Below are positions 17,451-26,931 of a stretch of 64,000 nucleotides of DNA, in pieces. This stretch comes from Exiguobacterium aurantiacum DSM 6208. Its GTDB lineage: Bacteria; Bacillota; Bacilli; Exiguobacteriales; Exiguobacteriaceae. Positions within the stretch are counted from its first letter, which is position 1, and every line of letters begins with the position of its first letter. Below the pieces are notes generated by a model. It saw nothing but the letters and a program-made list of their open reading frames with translations, made no database searches and was not told the DNA's origin. Where the stretch lies: positions 687,001-751,000 of the forward strand of contig NZ_JNIQ01000001.1 of assembly GCF_000702585.1 (NCBI RefSeq), in the 5' to 3' direction. The position numbers and the translations under genes are program-made.

Positions 17451-19961
17451 GCGGCGCAGATAGATGAGATAACCGACGAATAGACCGAGACCAAGCAAAC
17501 TGAGTGCGGTCGTGACGGTGAAGAACGGGGGACGATACGTCAATTCGACATCGTTTCGTCCTTCATCGAGCAGGATCGCGCTGAACGCGTAGTTCGCCTG
17601 TAAGACGTCGCGCTTTTCTCCGTTGACGCGAGCGCTCCATCCTCGTTCGAACGGGACGGGGAGAACGGCGTATGTCTCAGGGCGGGCATCCTCGACCGTG
17701 AAGTCGAGGTCGGGACCGTCCCACGTGACCGGGATGTCCGGGCGAGCATCCGCCTCGTCAAGCGCGGACTCGAGCGTCGAATAATCTTCCCATTCGACGG
17801 TCACGTCTTCGAGCGCGTACGTTCCTTCCGGAAGACGCAACGGCACACGCTCGGATAGAGGGGTGCGAAGCGTCATCGAGGTGAGGTCGGTCCGATAAAT
17901 CGAAGCCTCGGGCTTTCGGGTCGTCCGGTAACCGCCGAGCTGGATGAAGAAGCCGTCACCCTCAAGCTTCCGGATATTGAAGGAGACGTATAGGTCGCCT
18001 GTCGCCGTCGCCGGGACGTCAGGAATCAAGTCGAGTCCCCCTTCATCGGAAGTGACACGAAGCGTATCATCGTCGAGCGCGGCATCGACACCTTCTGTCG
18101 TGAAGTCGATCGATTGGGCCGGGGTCGGCGTTTCGTTTCCAGCTTCTAAGATGACACCCGAGAGCATCGCCTGTTCGCGCGTCAACATCGAGGCGTCGTC
18201 AAGCTCGGCTTGACGATATGTGGACGTCGTCGTCCGAACGAACGGGAGCCGTGTCTCGCTCTCGTAGACGGCGTAACGTTCCGTCTCGGCGAGCAAGTTG
18301 AACCCGTAAGGTGCTTCGCTCGACACGTTTTGGTTACGCATCCAGTAAGGGCTCGACAACAAGTGGTGCAAGTTCGCGCGATTGCCGAGCGTACCGTAGC
18401 GGCTCACACTTTCCCGCAACATATCAATCTCGAGGTCGCTCCAATAGAGCGTCAGCAAATTCCCGTTCAAAATGCTTGAATAAAGACTCGTGCCGAGGAA
18501 CGACTGGACGATTGGGGTGTTGTTGCGCAAATGAACCATCCAATCGAGACGTTCGAGCGGTCCGGCTTCTTCTTTCACGAAATCAATTAACTCCCGCTGT
18601 TCGGCACTGTCGTAACGTGAGCTGTTCACGAACGCCTCGTTCGTGTTGACGATCGATTTGTCGTGAAGGATGAGCTTCGTATAGCCATTGAAGACGATGA
18701 GACATGATGCGATGAGGATGTAAGGTGCAAGTACCGGTTTCCACCAAAGCGACGCGACGGTGATGAGCATCAGCCCAAACATGACAAGACCGACCGGCCA
18801 TGACGCGACATCCCCAAATAGACCGAGCAGGAGATAAAGCGAGACCGTCCCAGCTGCGGCGATGAGGAACGCGCGCGTCTCGAACCGCCACTGCGACAAC
18901 CCGACCGCGACCGCACCGCCGATCGTGAAGCTCGCGAGGTATTCCCAGCGGAATTGCGGGGCCGAGAACCCGTTAAAGAAGCTGCCGACGTGAGGGCTGA
19001 AGTGGAGCACGATGAACAGGAGGCTCATCGACGAGAATAGCCGGAACGCGGTATGGCGATAGAGTGGACGATAGAGCGCAAGCAGCACGAACGCTGCCGG
19101 AATGATTAAAATGGTGCTATCGTATAACACGTTATCGAGACGGAGCCACGGAATGTCATGTGCGAGTGACGGTCGCTCGTTCTGCAGAAAGCCATAGGTG
19201 GCCGGAACGAACGCGAACGCGCTCAACAAGAGCGCGAGGACGCCAGATCCGCTATAGAGCATCCATTGGTGCCGACGTCTGAGCCGATCTTCCGGGAAGC
19301 GGATGAACTGGCGGAACAAGACATAGACGAGGACGAACACCAAGTTGATGTAGGCGAAGTAAAAATTGTTGATGAGCATGATGGCACTGACAATGATGAA
19401 CAAATCCGCCCGGCCGAGCCGGATGATCCGCTCGAGCCCGATGACGAGGAGCGGCACCCATAAAAAGGCGTCCGCGAAAAACTCCCAAAACGTGACGTGC
19501 CGGATGTACATGACCGACACGCCATAAACGACAGCACCGGCAAACGCGTAAAGCGTCTGGACGTGAAAGAGTCGATACGCGTACGTCGTAAATAATAAAA
19601 CGACAGCAAGGCGGACGACACTCACGACGAGGGCGAGCTGTAACCATAGTTCTAAGTCAGGATTGACGAGCCCGAGCGCATCGAACAACGAGACGACGGC
19701 GACTGTGAGCCAAAAGACGACTGACGTCGCGTAATAGTAGGCGAGCTGCGTGATGATCCCGCCGCCGAAGCCGAAGTCTTCCGCATAGACGAGGTTGCCT
19801 TTATGGAACGTCTCGTACAAGAAATGTTTGAACGGGACCATTTGCGATAATCCGTCGTTCGGTCCGGCGATGTAGCCGCCTTGTGATTGATAGTAGATGA
19901 AGAACGCATGGGCGACGATTGACACGAGAAATGCTGCGACGACGAGTATGACATTCTTCAT
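17430..19961 (-). CDS. YfhO-family membrane glycosyltransferase
   Basis: 843 residues with about 13 membrane helices in the first 450 and at the extreme C-terminus, and a large extracytoplasmic beta-rich domain between them. YfhO proteins are GT-C-type enzymes that, in B. subtilis and Listeria, move a sugar from a polyprenyl-phosphate carrier onto lipoteichoic acid or another surface polymer. The N-terminal GGYIAGPNDGLSQMVPFKHFL motif is diagnostic. The start overlaps the gtrA-like gene by 4 bases, which places it last in a GT2-GtrA-YfhO operon. The acceptor polymer and the sugar are not predictable from sequence. Confidence 0.88.
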   Translation of the reverse strand: MKNVILVVAAFLVSIVAHAFFIYYQSQGGYIAGPNDGLSQMVPFKHFLYETFHKGNLVYAEDFGFGGGIITQLAYYYATSVVFWLTVAVVSLFDALGLVNPDLELWLQLALVVSVVRLAVVLLFTTYAYRLFHVQTLYAFAGAVVYGVSVMYIRHVTFWEFFADAFLWVPLLVIGLERIIRLGRADLFIIVSAIMLINNFYFAYINLVFVLVYVLFRQFIRFPEDRLRRRHQWMLYSGSGVLALLLSAFAFVPATYGFLQNERPSLAHDIPWLRLDNVLYDSTILIIPAAFVLLALYRPLYRHTAFRLFSSMSLLFIVLHFSPHVGSFFNGFSAPQFRWEYLASFTIGGAVAVGLSQWRFETRAFLIAAAGTVSLYLLLGLFGDVASWPVGLVMFGLMLITVASLWWKPVLAPYILIASCLIVFNGYTKLILHDKSIVNTNEAFVNSSRYDSAEQRELIDFVKEEAGPLERLDWMVHLRNNTPIVQSFLGTSLYSSILNGNLLTLYWSDLEIDMLRESVSRYGTLGNRANLHHLLSSPYWMRNQNVSSEAPYGFNLLAETERYAVYESETRLPFVRTTTSTYRQAELDDASMLTREQAMLSGVILEAGNETPTPAQSIDFTTEGVDAALDDDTLRVTSDEGGLDLIPDVPATATGDLYVSFNIRKLEGDGFFIQLGGYRTTRKPEASIYRTDLTSMTLRTPLSERVPLRLPEGTYALEDVTVEWEDYSTLESALDEADARPDIPVTWDGPDLDFTVEDARPETYAVLPVPFERGWSARVNGEKRDVLQANYAFSAILLDEGRNDVELTYRPPFFTVTTALSLLGLGLFVGYLIYLRRKEHPFT

Positions 19962-20347
19962 ACGGCCGATTGCTCGCGTTTTAAAATTTTACTCGTGACG
20001 ATGAACGTCGCCGGCACGGCGATGAAGAGGGCGAACAGCGGCGCGATCGATGTCGAGACATTGAGCTGTTCGACGAGTAAATAAATACAGACGGTCGTGA
20101 CGGTGAAGTTGACGACTTGCGTCAACGGGAACTGTAAAAATTTACGTAACGTCGGTTTGACCTTGAACGTGAAATAGCTGTTCAAAAAGAAAGAGGCGAC
20201 CATGCTGAGCGTGAACGCCACCACATGAGAGACCCCGTAGCCGACTTTCCAAACGTGATGAAACAACATGTACACCAAATAGTAATTGAGGGTGTTAATT
20301 CCCCCGATGACGATGAATCTTATAAACTCTGCCTTTCGCTTGTTCAT
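19958..20347 (-). CDS. GtrA/GtcA-family flippase-like protein
   Basis: 129 residues with four membrane helices, the GtrA fold. GtrA/GtcA proteins are thought to flip polyprenyl-phosphate-linked sugars across the membrane. The N-terminal RFIVIGGINTLNYYLVYML and the conserved SFFLNSYFTFK (about 62-72) are typical. Start ATG 20347 has AAAGGAAGAG about 8 bases upstream, inside the preceding glycosyltransferase gene, which it overlaps by 53 bases; it overlaps the YfhO gene by 4 bases. The three genes therefore form a tightly coupled unit. Confidence 0.9.
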   Translation of the reverse strand: MNKRKAEFIRFIVIGGINTLNYYLVYMLFHHVWKVGYGVSHVVAFTLSMVASFFLNSYFTFKVKPTLRKFLQFPLTQVVNFTVTTVCIYLLVEQLNVSTSIAPLFALFIAVPATFIVTSKILKREQSAV

Positions 20348-21281
20348 TCACACTCTTCCTTTGCATATTGGTTTCTTGAATCAAATAAGCGGGACGCTGT
20401 TTCGTCTCGAAATAGATGCGTCCGACGTATTCGCCGATAATCCCGAGGCTGACGAGTTGGATGCCGCCGAGTAACAGGATCGCCGAGATGAGCGTGAAGT
20501 AACCCGGTGTCTCGACACCGTCTTGGATGATGCCGAACAGCGTGAACAAGATGTAGAGCATCGATAACATAAGGATTGAGACGCCCGTATAAAAGCAGAA
20601 CCGGAGCGGTTTCGAGTTGAAGGAAATCAACCCGTCGATCCCGTAGTTGAACAACTGATTGAACGACCATTTCGTCTCGCCGTTTTGACGCAAGACGTTC
20701 TCATACGTGACGATTTTTTGCTCCATCCCGATCCAAGAGAACAATCCTTTCGAGAAACGGTGATTCTCGTTCATCCGTAACAGCGCGTCAATCGCTTCCC
20801 GACTTAGGAGACGGAAGTCGCCGACGCCGTCTTCAAGTTCAACGTCGACAATTTTATTGATCAGTTTATAGTACGTCTGCGACGCGAGTTTCCGGACCCC
20901 GCTCTCGCCGGTCCGGTCGCGCTTGGCGATGACTTGATCATATCCTTCTTCGTAACCCGCGATCATTTGAGGAATGAGGGCAGGGGGATGTTGCAAGTCG
21001 GTATCCATTAAAATGGCGGCGTCCCCGGTCACGTGTTGCAGACCAGCGAGGATTGCCGCTTCTTTTCCGAAGTTTCGTGAGAAGGAAACGTACCGGACTT
21101 CCGTGTGCCGATGCGCCAACTGTTTGATGGCGTCTAGCGTATTATCAGAACTCGCGTCATTGATGAACACGATTTCATAGTCATACGTGCTCCCCTCGAA
21201 TTGCTCACGGATGGCTTCGAAGATAAGTGGAATGTTTTTTTCTTCGTTATAGGCGGGGAGAATAAATGAGATGACGTTCAT
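20295..21281 (-). CDS. Polyprenyl-phosphate glycosyltransferase (GT2, CsbB/GtrB type)
   Basis: 328 residues. A cytosolic GT2 domain (about 1-230) with VISFILPAYNEEKNIP, the nucleotide-sugar DXD-like MDTDLQHPP (about 94-102) and the FSRNFGKEAAILAGL motif is followed by two C-terminal membrane helices (about 233-292). This is the architecture of CsbB, GtrB and dolichyl-phosphate-sugar synthases, which load a sugar onto undecaprenyl phosphate. Start ATG 21281 follows AAAGGAGTG. It supplies the lipid-linked sugar that the GtrA-like and YfhO-like proteins encoded next would flip and transfer. Confidence 0.9.
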   Translation of the reverse strand: MNVISFILPAYNEEKNIPLIFEAIREQFEGSTYDYEIVFINDASSDNTLDAIKQLAHRHTEVRYVSFSRNFGKEAAILAGLQHVTGDAAILMDTDLQHPPALIPQMIAGYEEGYDQVIAKRDRTGESGVRKLASQTYYKLINKIVDVELEDGVGDFRLLSREAIDALLRMNENHRFSKGLFSWIGMEQKIVTYENVLRQNGETKWSFNQLFNYGIDGLISFNSKPLRFCFYTGVSILMLSMLYILFTLFGIIQDGVETPGYFTLISAILLLGGIQLVSLGIIGEYVGRIYFETKQRPAYLIQETNMQRKSVNEQAKGRVYKIHRHRGN

Positions 21282-21364
21282 AAAAAACACTCCTTTCTAC
21301 ACAGTTTGCGTACTACCTCTCTTCCCGCTCTGTTGACCACTCAAGCATCGTCCCACAGTTTCCC

Positions 21365-21391
21365 ACAAAAAAAACCATCCGCGAGGGATGG
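21365..21391 (-). terminator. Terminator of the kyn operon
   Basis: CCATCC pairs with GGATGG around a five-base loop; reading on the minus strand the stem is followed by eight T residues. It lies just beyond the kynB stop. Confidence 0.88.
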
Positions 21392-21399
21392 ATACAAGA

Positions 21400-22023
21400 T
21401 TAATCGAGCGCGCGCAGCAAGGCGCGGACCGGGCTGCCGTCTCCTTTGACGATCGGGAGCGGGACGGCATTCAGTTCATAATCGCCTGGCGCGATATGGT
21501 CGAGGACGAGTCCTTCAAGAATATGGACGCCGTTTCGGGCGAGGGCATGATGCGCCGCCATGTCTTTGCTGTCGATCGCATCGACCGACGGCAAATCGAG
21601 ACCGATCAAGTAAATACCGAGTTCACCGAGCCGGTCGGCGAGCGATGGGGTCAGTTCCGGGATTTGTGTCGGAAACACACGTTTATCCGGCCAGCCGTCT
21701 GTCTTTAAGATGAGCCGTTCCACTCCGGTCAAGTCGAAGCCGTCCAAGTCACTGGCCTCGATGCGGTCGTGTCCAGACAGGTGAATGACACGGGCGGGTC
21801 CGATATAGAGCCCGGGATCGAGGTCGATGACGCGTTTGCCGGCGTCATCAAAATGGAACGGCGCGTCAATATGCGTCCCGGCGTGGAGGCTCATCGTCAC
21901 TTTTCCGACGTTGACCGAGCCGCTGTCGGCCATCGGCCAAGCGATCTCATAGCGAAACGGTGTGTCCCCAGGCCACGTCGTCGTCGCGTCTTCGAGCGGT
22001 TGTGATACATCAATCCAACTCAT
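21400..22023 (-). CDS. kynB: KynB, kynurenine formamidase
   Basis: 207 residues, the cyclase-like metal-dependent formamidase family. It hydrolyses N-formylkynurenine from KynA to kynurenine. The metal-binding HAGTHIDAPFHF motif (about 47-58) is intact and the family's length fits. Start 22023 is preceded by GAGGAGGCG. It is the last gene of kynU-kynA-kynB, 12 bases after kynA. Confidence 0.93.
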   Translation of the reverse strand: MSWIDVSQPLEDATTTWPGDTPFRYEIAWPMADSGSVNVGKVTMSLHAGTHIDAPFHFDDAGKRVIDLDPGLYIGPARVIHLSGHDRIEASDLDGFDLTGVERLILKTDGWPDKRVFPTQIPELTPSLADRLGELGIYLIGLDLPSVDAIDSKDMAAHHALARNGVHILEGLVLDHIAPGDYELNAVPLPIVKGDGSPVRALLRALD

Positions 22024-22035
22024 GCTGTCGCCTCC

Positions 22036-22875
22036 TCATAGTTTCGTCCGGACGGTCCAAAGCTCCGGAAAGAAGCGGTGGTCCAACACCCGTCGCAAAT
22101 AGTTCACGCCAGACGAGCCGCCGGTTCCCATCTTTTGACCGATGATACGTTCGACCGTGGTCATATGATTGAAGCGCCACATCTGTTGTTGGCTGCCGAT
22201 GTCGAGCAGTTTCTCGCCGAGCTCGTACAGGTCCCAGTACGTGTCGACGTCCCGATACACCTCGACCCACGCCGCTTCGACGCTCTCGTTCCATTCCCAA
22301 TCCGTCGTCACGTCACGATCGAGGACGGATTGGTCGATGGCCAAGCCGCGACGATGCATCTCACGCACCGTCACGTCATAAATGCTCGGGGCATGAAGTG
22401 ACGCCTCTAAAAGCGGATACAACGCCTCGTCATGGGCGTAGACGCTGAGCGTCCGTGCGTTCTTGAACCCGAGCGCGAACTCGATTTGCCGGTTTTGATA
22501 CGATTGAAAACCGGACGACGATCCGAGCTTGTCCCGGAACTCGAGATACTCGGCCGGTGTGAGTGTGGCCAGCACGCCCCACGACTGGATGAGTTGTTGT
22601 TGAATCTTTGACACGCGGGCGAGCATCTTGAACGAGCGTTCGAGCTCTTCGTTCGCGATCGCGCTCGTCGCGGCGGTCAACTCATGCAAGATGAGTTTCA
22701 TCCATAGCTCACTCGTCTGGTGGATGATGATGAAGAGCATCTCGTCGTGGTGGTCCGACAGGCGGTGCTGACTTGAAAGAATCGGGTCGAGCTGCAAATA
22801 GTCCCCGTATGACATGTCTTTTGAGAAGTCGGTTTGAATCGTCTTTTCGACTTTATGTTCAATTCGTTCACTCAT
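22036..22875 (-). CDS. kynA: KynA, tryptophan 2,3-dioxygenase
   Basis: 279 residues. A haem enzyme that opens the indole ring of L-tryptophan to N-formylkynurenine using O2. The N-terminal [43 protein letters not shown] is close to the family consensus and contains the substrate-binding and active-site histidine region; the [12 protein letters not shown] segment near the C-terminus is also conserved. Start 22875 lies 7 bases from GGAGG. As a haem protein it is iron-costly, which is of interest beside the predicted iron-sparing RNA elsewhere in the window. Confidence 0.95.
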   Translation of the reverse strand: MSERIEHKVEKTIQTDFSKDMSYGDYLQLDPILSSQHRLSDHHDEMLFIIIHQTSELWMKLILHELTAATSAIANEELERSFKMLARVSKIQQQLIQSWGVLATLTPAEYLEFRDKLGSSSGFQSYQNRQIEFALGFKNARTLSVYAHDEALYPLLEASLHAPSIYDVTVREMHRRGLAIDQSVLDRDVTTDWEWNESVEAAWVEVYRDVDTYWDLYELGEKLLDIGSQQQMWRFNHMTTVERIIGQKMGTGGSSGVNYLRRVLDHRFFPELWTVRTKL

Positions 22876-22887
22876 CGTTTTTCCTCC

Positions 22888-24165
22888 TCACGCCACGACT
22901 TCGCGGACGTTCGCGAACGCCTCATATTCTTTGTCATCCATGATCGTCTTCAAAATTTGGACGACGTTATACACATCTGTGAACGTGTTGTAGAGCGCGA
23001 CCGGGGCGAGCCGGATGATGTTCGGGGCGCGGAAATCCGGGATGACCCGGTGTTGTTTGAGCGCCTTGCAGATGCGGGCCGCCTCCGGGTGCTCGAGGCT
23101 GAGATGCGCGCCGCGAGCAGCTTCGTCACGCGGACTGCCGAGTACGAACCCGTGTGGACGCAATTCCGTCTCGACAAGGTCCATCATATACGTCGTCAAG
23201 GCGAGTGATTTTTCACGAATCGCCTCCATCCCGATTTCGTTGAACATCTCGAGCGCGCCGAGTTGCGGGGCGAGACTCAAGACGTGCGGCGTCCCGATTT
23301 GAAACGCTCCGGCATGATCGGCGGGCGTCATCGTGTGGTCCATGTCGAACTGTTTGTCTTTGCGTGAACCGAACCAGCCGGCAAGCCCTGGCGCCGTACC
23401 GAAATGACGCTCGTGAACGAACAGGCCGCCGACGCTTCCCGGTCCGCCGTTCAAATGTTTATAGTTGCACCAGTAGGCAAAGTCGACGCCCCAATCGTGA
23501 AACGCGTGCGGGATGGCGCCGACCGAATGACAGGCGTCAAAGCCGATCAAGATGTCACGCGCGTGGGCCGCTTTGGCGAGACGGGCCATGTCCAAAATCT
23601 GCCCGCTCCGATAGAGCACCGTCGGTAAGACGATGAGAGCGACGTCGTCCGTCATCGCGGCGATGATATCGTCTTCTCGCAAGTAGCGGCCGTCCGGGCT
23701 GTCGACTTGGATCAAATGCTCGGCCGGGTCGAGCCCGTGCAGTTCGAGTTGGCTCTTGAGCGCATAGATGTCTGAAGGGAACGTCAAAGTGTCGGCCAAG
23801 ATTTTAGTCCGTGCTCCTTTTGGTTTAAAGAACGTGGCGACGAGTTGATGCAAGTTGACCGTCGTCGATCCCGTCACCATGACTTCTTCCGTTCGTGCCC
23901 CGATGAGCGGGGCGTTCAAGCCGGCGAGTTCTTCGGACAAGTTGAACCATGGGTGACGCCCCGACATCCATCCGTCGATCCCGAGCTCTTTCCAGTCCTG
24001 TAACGATTCCATGAGCGTTCGCTCGGCCCGTTTCGACAACAGTCCGAGCGAGTTCCCATCCATATAAATCCCGTCTTGCGGCAAATAAAACTCTTCCCGA
24101 TAGCGTGCCAGAGCATCGCTTTTATCAAGCGTCTCGGCGTATGACCGTGTGAAATCGTGTAGCAT
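22888..24165 (-). CDS. kynU: KynU, kynureninase
   Basis: 425 residues, PLP-dependent fold type I. It cleaves kynurenine to anthranilate and alanine, so this operon degrades tryptophan to anthranilate. The PLP-lysine motif is [13 protein letters not shown] (about 231-243), preceded by [13 protein letters not shown]. Start 24165 is chosen because GGGGG (24172-24176) stands 6 bases away, whereas an ATG at 24171 abuts it. First gene of kynUAB. No anthranilate-processing genes follow, so anthranilate may go to quinolone or tryptophan recycling, or be excreted. Confidence 0.94.
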   Translation of the reverse strand: MLHDFTRSYAETLDKSDALARYREEFYLPQDGIYMDGNSLGLLSKRAERTLMESLQDWKELGIDGWMSGRHPWFNLSEELAGLNAPLIGARTEEVMVTGSTTVNLHQLVATFFKPKGARTKILADTLTFPSDIYALKSQLELHGLDPAEHLIQVDSPDGRYLREDDIIAAMTDDVALIVLPTVLYRSGQILDMARLAKAAHARDILIGFDACHSVGAIPHAFHDWGVDFAYWCNYKHLNGGPGSVGGLFVHERHFGTAPGLAGWFGSRKDKQFDMDHTMTPADHAGAFQIGTPHVLSLAPQLGALEMFNEIGMEAIREKSLALTTYMMDLVETELRPHGFVLGSPRDEAARGAHLSLEHPEAARICKALKQHRVIPDFRAPNIIRLAPVALYNTFTDVYNVVQILKTIMDDKEYEAFANVREVVA

Positions 24166-24228
24166 GTCCATCCCCCTAAAATTCGTCTTACAATTCTGAC
24201 AAAAGCGTAGCAAACCGGAAAGGAAGCG

Positions 24229-24927
24229 TCAATTTTTGGAGCGGATGATTCGGATATATTGAATATTCGTGGACACCATGATCAAGGAAACGACGAAAAT
24301 TGAAAAGAGTTGTGAATCTCCTGTTAGGACCGAATAGACAAGCAACAAAATAATCGCAAGCGTCATAAGCGAAGTCGTTGAAAGGTTCGTCTTGTATAAG
24401 CCTTGCAACATGACATGTTTTTCCCCGTCATCGGACAGGTCGAGTAATCGTTGTGCATAATCCGGGTCGGATAATTTTGGGAGGGCACGTTCTGGGTACA
24501 TCACGGCCAACAGCCTGTTTAGTGAATAAGAGAGAACAATACCGGCCACAAGTGAAAGTAAAATCGCGATGAGAAACGCAAGCGATTGACCCGTCAATAA
24601 AATAAAACTAGCTGAAGTGAGACTGAGGATGACCGTCAACGTCGATGCGAGTGAACCGTCGCTATAAGCCTGATACATGTAACCTTCCGCCTCATCTTCT
24701 TCATCGCCGGTCAATGGTTGTTTCGTCAGACGGCGAATCCGTTGCAGACGGCTAGCTCCCCAAGCGGTCAATCCGAGTAGCAGCAACAACAGAAGCCATG
24801 TGAAAGGTAAGACAAGATTTGTCAAATCGATTTGAATGCTTTCGTTGTTCAAATATACGTACATAAACGTGTAGCCGACGAGTCCACCTAAAAACATTTG
24901 CAGACCAAATTTAAACCATGATTTCAT
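24229..24927 (-). CDS. DUF3169 membrane protein
   Basis: 232 residues with six predicted membrane helices (about 7-29, 40-60, 95-112, 116-136, 182-199, 204-222) and a charged loop near 70-85. It fits DUF3169, small membrane proteins of Firmicutes that are regularly encoded beside a short Xre-type regulator, as here. No biochemical role is known. Start ATG 24927 overlaps the upstream regulator gene by 4 bases, so the pair is co-translated. Confidence 0.75.
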   Translation of the reverse strand: MKSWFKFGLQMFLGGLVGYTFMYVYLNNESIQIDLTNLVLPFTWLLLLLLLGLTAWGASRLQRIRRLTKQPLTGDEEDEAEGYMYQAYSDGSLASTLTVILSLTSASFILLTGQSLAFLIAILLSLVAGIVLSYSLNRLLAVMYPERALPKLSDPDYAQRLLDLSDDGEKHVMLQGLYKTNLSTTSLMTLAIILLLVYSVLTGDSQLFSIFVVSLIMVSTNIQYIRIIRSKN

Positions 24928-25130
24928 TGAAGTTCCTCCTCGTCAAACTGAAATACTTCCTCGATGGGCTCATTAAATACTCGTGCGATTTTAACCGCAA
25001 TCAATAAGGACGGCATAAACTCTTCTCGTTCGATTAAACTGACGGTTTGACGTGAGATGCGTGCCCGCTTTGCCAACTCGGTTTGATTGATACCAAAACG
25101 AGCACGTAATTCTTTTAACCTTGTTTTCAT
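24924..25130 (-). CDS. Short Xre-family regulator
   Basis: 68 residues consisting of little more than a Cro/CI helix-turn-helix (RLKELRARFGINQTELAKRARISRQTVSLIEREEFMPSLLIAVKIARVFN). This is the YozG/YvaO type of regulator that controls its own gene and a neighbouring membrane-protein gene. Start ATG 25130 lies 7 bases from GAGGTG; a GTG start three codons upstream would overlap the SD. An inverted-repeat operator sits in its promoter (separate entry). Confidence 0.88.
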   Translation of the reverse strand: MKTRLKELRARFGINQTELAKRARISRQTVSLIEREEFMPSLLIAVKIARVFNEPIEEVFQFDEEELQ

Positions 25131-25165
25131 TTCAATCACCTCGATTTATTAAATTGTAAATGATA

Positions 25166-25194
25166 ATAATCAAAATGACAATTATATTTGTCAA
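25166..25194 (-). promoter_or_regulatory. Promoter and operator of the Xre/DUF3169 pair
   Basis: On the minus strand TTGACA (25189-25194) and GATTAT (25166-25171) are 17 bases apart. An inverted repeat TGACAA-N6-TTGTCA (25176-25193) covers the -35 box and spacer. A related half-site occurs nearby (GTCAAAATGAACAAT). Autorepression by the Xre protein is the natural reading. Confidence 0.65.
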
Positions 25195-25213
25195 AATGAA
25201 CAATCATATAGTC

Positions 25214-25248
25214 AAAAAAGTCTCGCTTCTAAATGTCAGAAGCGAGAC
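25214..25248 (-). terminator. Terminator of the BCCT transporter gene
   Basis: GTCTCGCTTCT (25220-25230) and AGAAGCGAGAC (25238-25248) form a perfect 11-bp stem with a 7-base loop, followed on the minus strand by TTTTTT. Confidence 0.92.
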
Positions 25249-25254
25249 GTTCGG

Positions 25255-26769
25255 TTATTTCACTTTTTTTAGGTTCTCTTTCCGTAACAGGCTGAACAAC
25301 GTGTACACCATCAGAATGAGGATGACGGTGAACGGCAACGCCGAAATGAGAGAGGCGGTCTGCAATCCTTCGAGGCCGCTGGCAATGAGCAGGACGGCCG
25401 CGATGCCGCCGAGCAATACACCCCAGACGATGCGAACGGCGAGAGGAGGGTTCAAGCTGCCATTCGTCGTCATACTGCTAATGATATACGTCGCCGAGTC
25501 GGCGGACGTGATCAAAAACGTCAGAATCAACATAATCGACAAAATCGATAAAAGGAAGCTAAACGGTAATTCTGCGAATGTGACGAACAAAGCGCTCGTG
25601 ACGTCCGCATCGACCGCTTGGGCGATCGACGTCCCCTCGAACAGATCGAGGTGGAGCGCCGTCCCGCCGAATACCGCGATCCATAGAAGCGCGATGGCCG
25701 GAGGTACGACGAGAACGCCGACGATGAACTCACGGATGGTGCGACCGCGCGAGACGCGGGCGACGAACGCCCCGACGAACGGTGACCAGGCGATGGCCCA
25801 CGCCCAGTAGAAGATCGTCCAGTCCCGGACCCACGTTCCTTGTTGATACGGTTGGAGCCGGAGGCTGTAGCGGATAAAGTTTTGCAAATAATCACCGAAT
25901 CCGAGCGTGAACGTCTCGAGGATGAAGACGGTCGGACCGGCAAAGAAGACGAAAATCATAAGAACGAGCGCCATCGCCAAGTTCACGTTGCTGAGCCATT
26001 TGATCCCGCGGTCAAGGCCGGTCGTCGTCGACGTCAAGAACAGGGCGGTTAGGACGACGATGATCAATACTTGAACGAGCGCCGTATTCGGTAAACCGAA
26101 GACGCTGTTCAGTCCTCCGTTGATTTGCAGTACCCCTAAACCGAGCGACGTGGCGACGCCCATGACCGTCGCGATGACAGCGAAGATGTCAATCGTCTGA
26201 TTGAGCGGTCGCGTATACGAGCGGTCTTTCAAAAGAGGAGACAAACTCGTCGAGATGAGGCCATCCGCGTTTCTCCGGAACTGGAAATAGGCGATGATCA
26301 GACCGACGATGGCGAACACGGACCATTGGCTCACTCCCCAGTGGAAGAACGAGTAGGCCATGGCGAGACGGGCACTTTCGACCGTCAACCCTTGGGTGTC
26401 CGCATAAGGCGGGGTGAAGAAGTGGCTCATCGGCTCGGCGACGCCCCAAAAGACGAGCCCGACACCGAAGCCGGCCGAGAAGAGCATCCCGATCCAAGTG
26501 AAGAACGGATACTGCGGCCGGTCGCTGTCCGCACCGAGGCGAATTTTTCCATATTTACTGAACGCGAGGAAGACGAGAAAGAGGACGAAGAAAAAGACGG
26601 CCAACAAGTAAAACCAGCCGAACGACTGGGTCGTGAAATTGAAGATGTTGCCGGCGATTTCCGCGAACAACGTCGGGCGTACGGCCCCGAACAATACGAG
26701 CAAGGCGATCACGCTTGCCGAGATATAAAACACACGGTTCAGCCGTGGCTTATTCGATGAATGATTCAT
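25255..26769 (-). CDS. BCCT-family betaine/choline/carnitine transporter
   Basis: 504 residues, 12 membrane helices. BCCT proteins take up glycine betaine, choline or carnitine with Na+ (or H+), mostly for osmoprotection. The signature helix-8/9 region WAIAWSPFVGAFVARVSRGRTIREF and the FFHWGVSQWSVFA segment are present. It resembles OpuD/BetL-type betaine carriers, but the substrate cannot be fixed by sequence. Start 26769 follows AAGGAGAC. It is monocistronic with its own terminator. Confidence 0.92.
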   Translation of the reverse strand: MNHSSNKPRLNRVFYISASVIALLVLFGAVRPTLFAEIAGNIFNFTTQSFGWFYLLAVFFFVLFLVFLAFSKYGKIRLGADSDRPQYPFFTWIGMLFSAGFGVGLVFWGVAEPMSHFFTPPYADTQGLTVESARLAMAYSFFHWGVSQWSVFAIVGLIIAYFQFRRNADGLISTSLSPLLKDRSYTRPLNQTIDIFAVIATVMGVATSLGLGVLQINGGLNSVFGLPNTALVQVLIIVVLTALFLTSTTTGLDRGIKWLSNVNLAMALVLMIFVFFAGPTVFILETFTLGFGDYLQNFIRYSLRLQPYQQGTWVRDWTIFYWAWAIAWSPFVGAFVARVSRGRTIREFIVGVLVVPPAIALLWIAVFGGTALHLDLFEGTSIAQAVDADVTSALFVTFAELPFSFLLSILSIMLILTFLITSADSATYIISSMTTNGSLNPPLAVRIVWGVLLGGIAAVLLIASGLEGLQTASLISALPFTVILILMVYTLFSLLRKENLKKVK

Positions 26770-26931
26770 AAAGTCTCCTTCCTAAATGAATATGACTATG
26801 TAGGCCTCATTATTATTCCCTAAAAGTAATGTCAGAAAACGAGATTTTCATCGATTGTGCAATCTGGACGTTGAGCGACGACAAATGAGGGAATGATAAA
26901 GAAGAAGACTGGATTAAGAGGAGGGACCGAT

